Source of the DNA: Antilocapra americana
Taxonomy: Eukaryota; Chordata; Mammalia; Artiodactyla; Antilocapridae
Direction: 5' to 3'
Assembly (NCBI GenBank): GCA_007570785.1
Contig: ML664173.1
Span: 13,487,933-13,551,932 of the forward strand
DNA length: 64,000 nucleotides
The translations under genes and the position numbers were made by a program. Below the pieces are notes generated by a model. The model made no database searches and had not been told where the DNA came from. It was given only the letters and a program-made list of their open reading frames with translations. Shown piece after piece: positions 62,701-64,000 of this stretch (position 1 is the stretch's first letter; every line of letters starts with the position of its first letter).

Positions 62701-64000
62701 ATCCAGGAGCCCAAGAGTCACCTCATCAGAACAGGAGACACTTATCACCCAGGAAATTCCACAAGATTAAGGAACTCTGTGTCAGGAACCAGTCAAAGAC
62801 CAAATATTAGAAGAAAAGGTAACTCCTAGTGGTCTAATCACTTAGGGAATTGAAGGGTTTTAGTACTGTGCCAGGAACTAGGGGCAGAAACTAATATATG
62901 TATTTATTTTCTATTATCTCACAGGAAATTTGGTCGCAAAAGCTCTAAGTTCTTTCCACTTATGAGTTTACAAAAACAAACAAACAAAAAACTGATCCTG
63001 TTCACATACAAAAAAGAGAGACAAAAATTAAATCACAAATATTTGCTTGTCATTTATACTTTTATGTTGCTAACAAACTCTGAAATTTTCAGTGTTTGAG
63101 GTTTACGTCAATGAGTTGTGTTTTACATTGAGAAGTGAACTTTGGGCTTCAGTTTCTTGCTCTCTTTACTAGAGGAGGTTCACCAGGGGTTATCTAAACA
63201 CTCTGAACCAAATGCTTTTCTGAGTGCTCACAGAAAGGCTAAGTGAACACACCATAAAACTTGGTAGCACCTAATGGTTACGGCTAATTGCCTGGGCTTA
63301 CGTACTCTCTCTGCGCTTTCCTTTGCTTGCTTGCAAAGTGTCAGTGATAGTATCCTCTGTAGGCTTGTTGTGAAGCTCGTCTTCCTTGCACATTTCACCT
63401 GTGTTTTCCTTGAGGATGCCCAGCAGTTACTCAGTAAGTCATTGGTGAGTGAGTAAATGAATGAAATGACAAAAGTCCTTTACCTTATCCTGAATACAGC
63501 GATGTGAGCTGGTCGAATGTAGAGGTAGCACTCTGCTTTGGCACTGAATTCCAGTTCATTTCATCCCACATTCCATTCTGTCCTTTATGTTCTACCCAAG
63601 TTAACCATTTGGTGTCTGTGAAATGTGATCCTTGAATTAGGATTAATTTTGTGGGGACTTGTTTTGGGAAATGACTTTTTAAAAAAAAATGTTTTATGAG
63701 TGGGTTATAACGGTCTTGAGAATTCTTAAATATGAAGACTTGAGTAATTTATGTACTGGGCCTCCCAGAGTATAAAGTTTGTGCCTAGAATATTTTTAGA
63801 AAGAGCAAGTTAGTTGAAACTGCCAGGTTGTTTTTTTTTTTTCTCTTTTAAAGATACAAGATAATTTTGATTGTGTTCCCTCTCGAGTATTGAATTTTTT
63901 TTCCCATGATTTTCCAGAGAATGAAGATCTAGAAAACACCAAGGTCACCTCTCTAGAAGCTTCTGCCTCTGACCCAGAGCCCCATTCCTCACCCTACAGG
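50583..64000 (+). CDS. TMED8: TMED8 (p24-family GOLD-domain protein), 5' part
   Basis: Coding exon 1 (50583-50700) starts MSGPRAAEGPGVRSPAARRA and is Ala/Arg/Gly-rich; the donor is GTACGC. After a 13.2 kb intron, exon 2 begins at 63918 and runs off the window: ENEDLENTKVTSLEASAS, then DPEPHSSPYR. The split Glu codon (G + AG) joins in phase. TMED8 is classed with p24 cargo-receptor proteins by a C-terminal GOLD domain, which would be encoded beyond this window. I recall the human protein as about 325 residues and lacking an obvious transmembrane anchor, unlike classical TMEDs. Assignment rests on the exon 2 sequence, orientation and position opposite SAMD15. Confidence 0.85.
53293..53488 (-). 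mobile_element. Bov-tA SINE, antisense
   Basis: TTAGTCGCTCAGTCGTGTCC at the left, TTTACTGGCTGGGCCATGGG at the right. Confidence 0.9.
55207..55326 (-). mobile_element. CHR-type SINE, antisense (first of two at one target)
   Basis: TTTGGTCGCACCATGCAGGC at the left and ACTGGACTGCCAGGGAAGTC at the right. Its flanks carry AACTGAGTTATTCT (55177-55190) and AATTGAGTTATTCT (55331-55344). Confidence 0.85.
55352..55470 (-). mobile_element. CHR-type SINE, antisense (second at same target)
   Basis: TTTTTGGCTGAGCCACGTAG at the left and GGACTGCCAGGGAATTCCC at the right. Flanked by AATTGAGTTATTCT at 55331-55344 and 55474-55487. Confidence 0.85.
56180..56830 (+). mobile_element. L1 fragment, sense 3' part
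   Basis: TGCATTGCTGAAGGGGGTGG, then TTTATTATAGCATTGCTCAT, AAATGTCCATCAGTAGGGAA and GGCTAAATGAATTATGGAAT. These are diagnostic of the L1 ORF2 end. Diverged and untranslatable. Confidence 0.85.
57000..57185 (-). mobile_element. Artiodactyl L1 3' fragment, antisense
   Basis: AAATTGAAGTATAGTTGATG, then TTACAGGTATACAACATAAT and GTGTTCCCCATGTTGCACAA. Confidence 0.78.
57195..57422 (-). mobile_element. Bov-tA SINE, antisense
   Basis: GTGCTGTGCTTTGCTTACTC at the left, CAGCCACCAGGGAAGCC at the right. Confidence 0.92.
57600..60490 (+). mobile_element. Old, decayed L1, sense, interrupted by a SINE
   Basis: An early part (TAATGGCAGACTAGATAATT), a middle part (GAAATAAAGATATTTTCAGG) and ORF2-like pieces (GAACCTGTTGTTTGCAGATG, CCATTGCATTCATGTATACT, TTCTTGATCTCACAATGTGA) occur in order over about 2.9 kb. 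There is no intact frame. A CHR SINE at 60067-60185 interrupts it. Whether this is one element or several overlapping remnants I cannot settle. Confidence 0.65.
60067..60185 (+). mobile_element. CHR-type SINE (short form)
   Basis: GGGACCTCCTTGGTGGTCCA at the 5' end, GATTCCTGGTCAGGGAACTA inside, GCTTGGGCAAAAGAAAAC end. Confidence 0.85.
60590..60930. repeat. AT-rich simple sequence
   Basis: Degenerate TATA and ACATGTAC-type runs (for example TGTACATGTACACATATATA near 60890) with no coding signal. Confidence 0.8.
61147..61352 (-). mobile_element. Bov-tA SINE, antisense
   Basis: GTGCTTAGTTGCTCAGTCGT at the left and GCTACCAGGGAAGCCC at the right. A short TTCAACA flank occurs on both sides. Confidence 0.92.
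61851..61897. repeat. 24-base tandem duplication
   Basis: A 23-base unit (AAGCAAGTTTTACTTAGGTC plus AAC) occurs at 61851-61873 and again at 61875-61897, with one A between, with no mismatch. Confidence 0.95.
62080..62935 (-). mobile_element. LTR-like endogenous retrovirus remnant (unassigned family)
   Basis: Sequence such as TGATTATTTGCTAGAACAAG, GAGGTCTGGGAGGGTCCCAA and AACAGGAGACACTTATCACC resembles mammalian ERV LTR sequence known to me from other genomes. The orientation is probably minus, because an AATAAA-like signal reads on that strand near 62388. I see no gag, pol or env coding sequence. Family and exact ends need a repeat library. Confidence 0.5.
63918..64000 (+). CDS. TMED8: TMED8 exon 2, truncated by window edge
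   Basis: The acceptor is GATTTTCCAG after a T-rich tract. It is open in the phase required by exon 1, giving E-NEDLENTKVTSLEA to HSSPYR at the last base of the window. Confidence 0.87.

Larger units (their letters stand above)
50701..63917 (+). other. TMED8: TMED8 intron 1, 13.2 kb
   Basis: The CpG island tails off by about 51250. Positions 51250-53290 and 53500-55200 are ordinary unique sequence with no recognised feature. From 55200 it holds CHR pairs, L1 pieces, Bov-tA copies, an old L1 (57600-60490), AT-rich simple sequence (60590-60930) and an LTR-like remnant (62080-62935). Positions 61360-62080 and 62940-63917 show nothing I can name beyond a 24-base tandem duplication. Confidence 0.75.

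Overview
This is mammalian nuclear DNA from a bovid ruminant (cattle, sheep, goat or a close relative). The evidence is dense Bov-tA/BOV-A2 SINEs, cetartiodactyl CHR-type SINEs, bovine-type L1 3' ends, and a nearly complete BovB (RTE-class) LINE. Coding sequence is a small fraction of the window and is split into short exons with GT..AG introns. No bacterial operon, CRISPR array, phage or plasmid feature is present.

Four protein-coding genes can be assembled exon by exon. (1) VIPAS39 (+, 125-15680): the last 14 coding exons, 344 codons plus stop, 3'UTR and an AATAAA signal; the N-terminal part lies to the left of the window. (2) NOXRED1 (+, 20128-38715): a complete 371-residue reading frame in six coding exons with a GxxGxGxxG Rossmann motif, and an AATAAA. 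(3) SAMD15 (-, 40976-50225): a complete 654-residue reading frame in three exons; a long acidic Pro/Glu-rich region is followed by a SAM domain that begins in exon 1 and is completed by small exons 2 and 3. (4) TMED8 (+, from 50583 past the right edge): coding exon 1 in a CpG island and the start of exon 2 at 63918. Every exon junction was checked for phase, and all four frames stay open across them.

Layout: VIPAS39 and NOXRED1 run left to right in tandem. NOXRED1 and SAMD15 converge. SAMD15 and TMED8 are head to head, with 357 bp between their start codons, so they probably share a bidirectional CpG-island promoter. From recall of human 14q24.3, the same four genes are neighbours there in the same relative orientation.

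Functionally the genes do not form a pathway. VIPAS39 partners VPS33B in endosomal sorting. NOXRED1 is a poorly characterised NADP-dependent oxidoreductase-like protein. SAMD15 is a largely unstudied SAM-domain protein. TMED8 is a GOLD-domain protein of the p24 superfamily.

The non-coding remainder is mostly retrotransposons in introns and spacers: about 25 Bov-tA/BOV-A2 SINEs, about 18 CHR SINEs, several L1 pieces (one with a 5' inversion), a 3.2 kb BovB, and an LTR-like remnant. I found no convincing new biological system. The best leads are the shared SAMD15/TMED8 promoter with an X-box-like palindrome and two ETS-like sites, a possible N-terminal extension of TMED8, tandem alternative acceptors in NOXRED1, and two places where the same short target sequence appears three times around two adjacent SINEs. 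Repeat family names and human comparisons come from memory, and repeat boundaries are good to roughly 5-20 bases.
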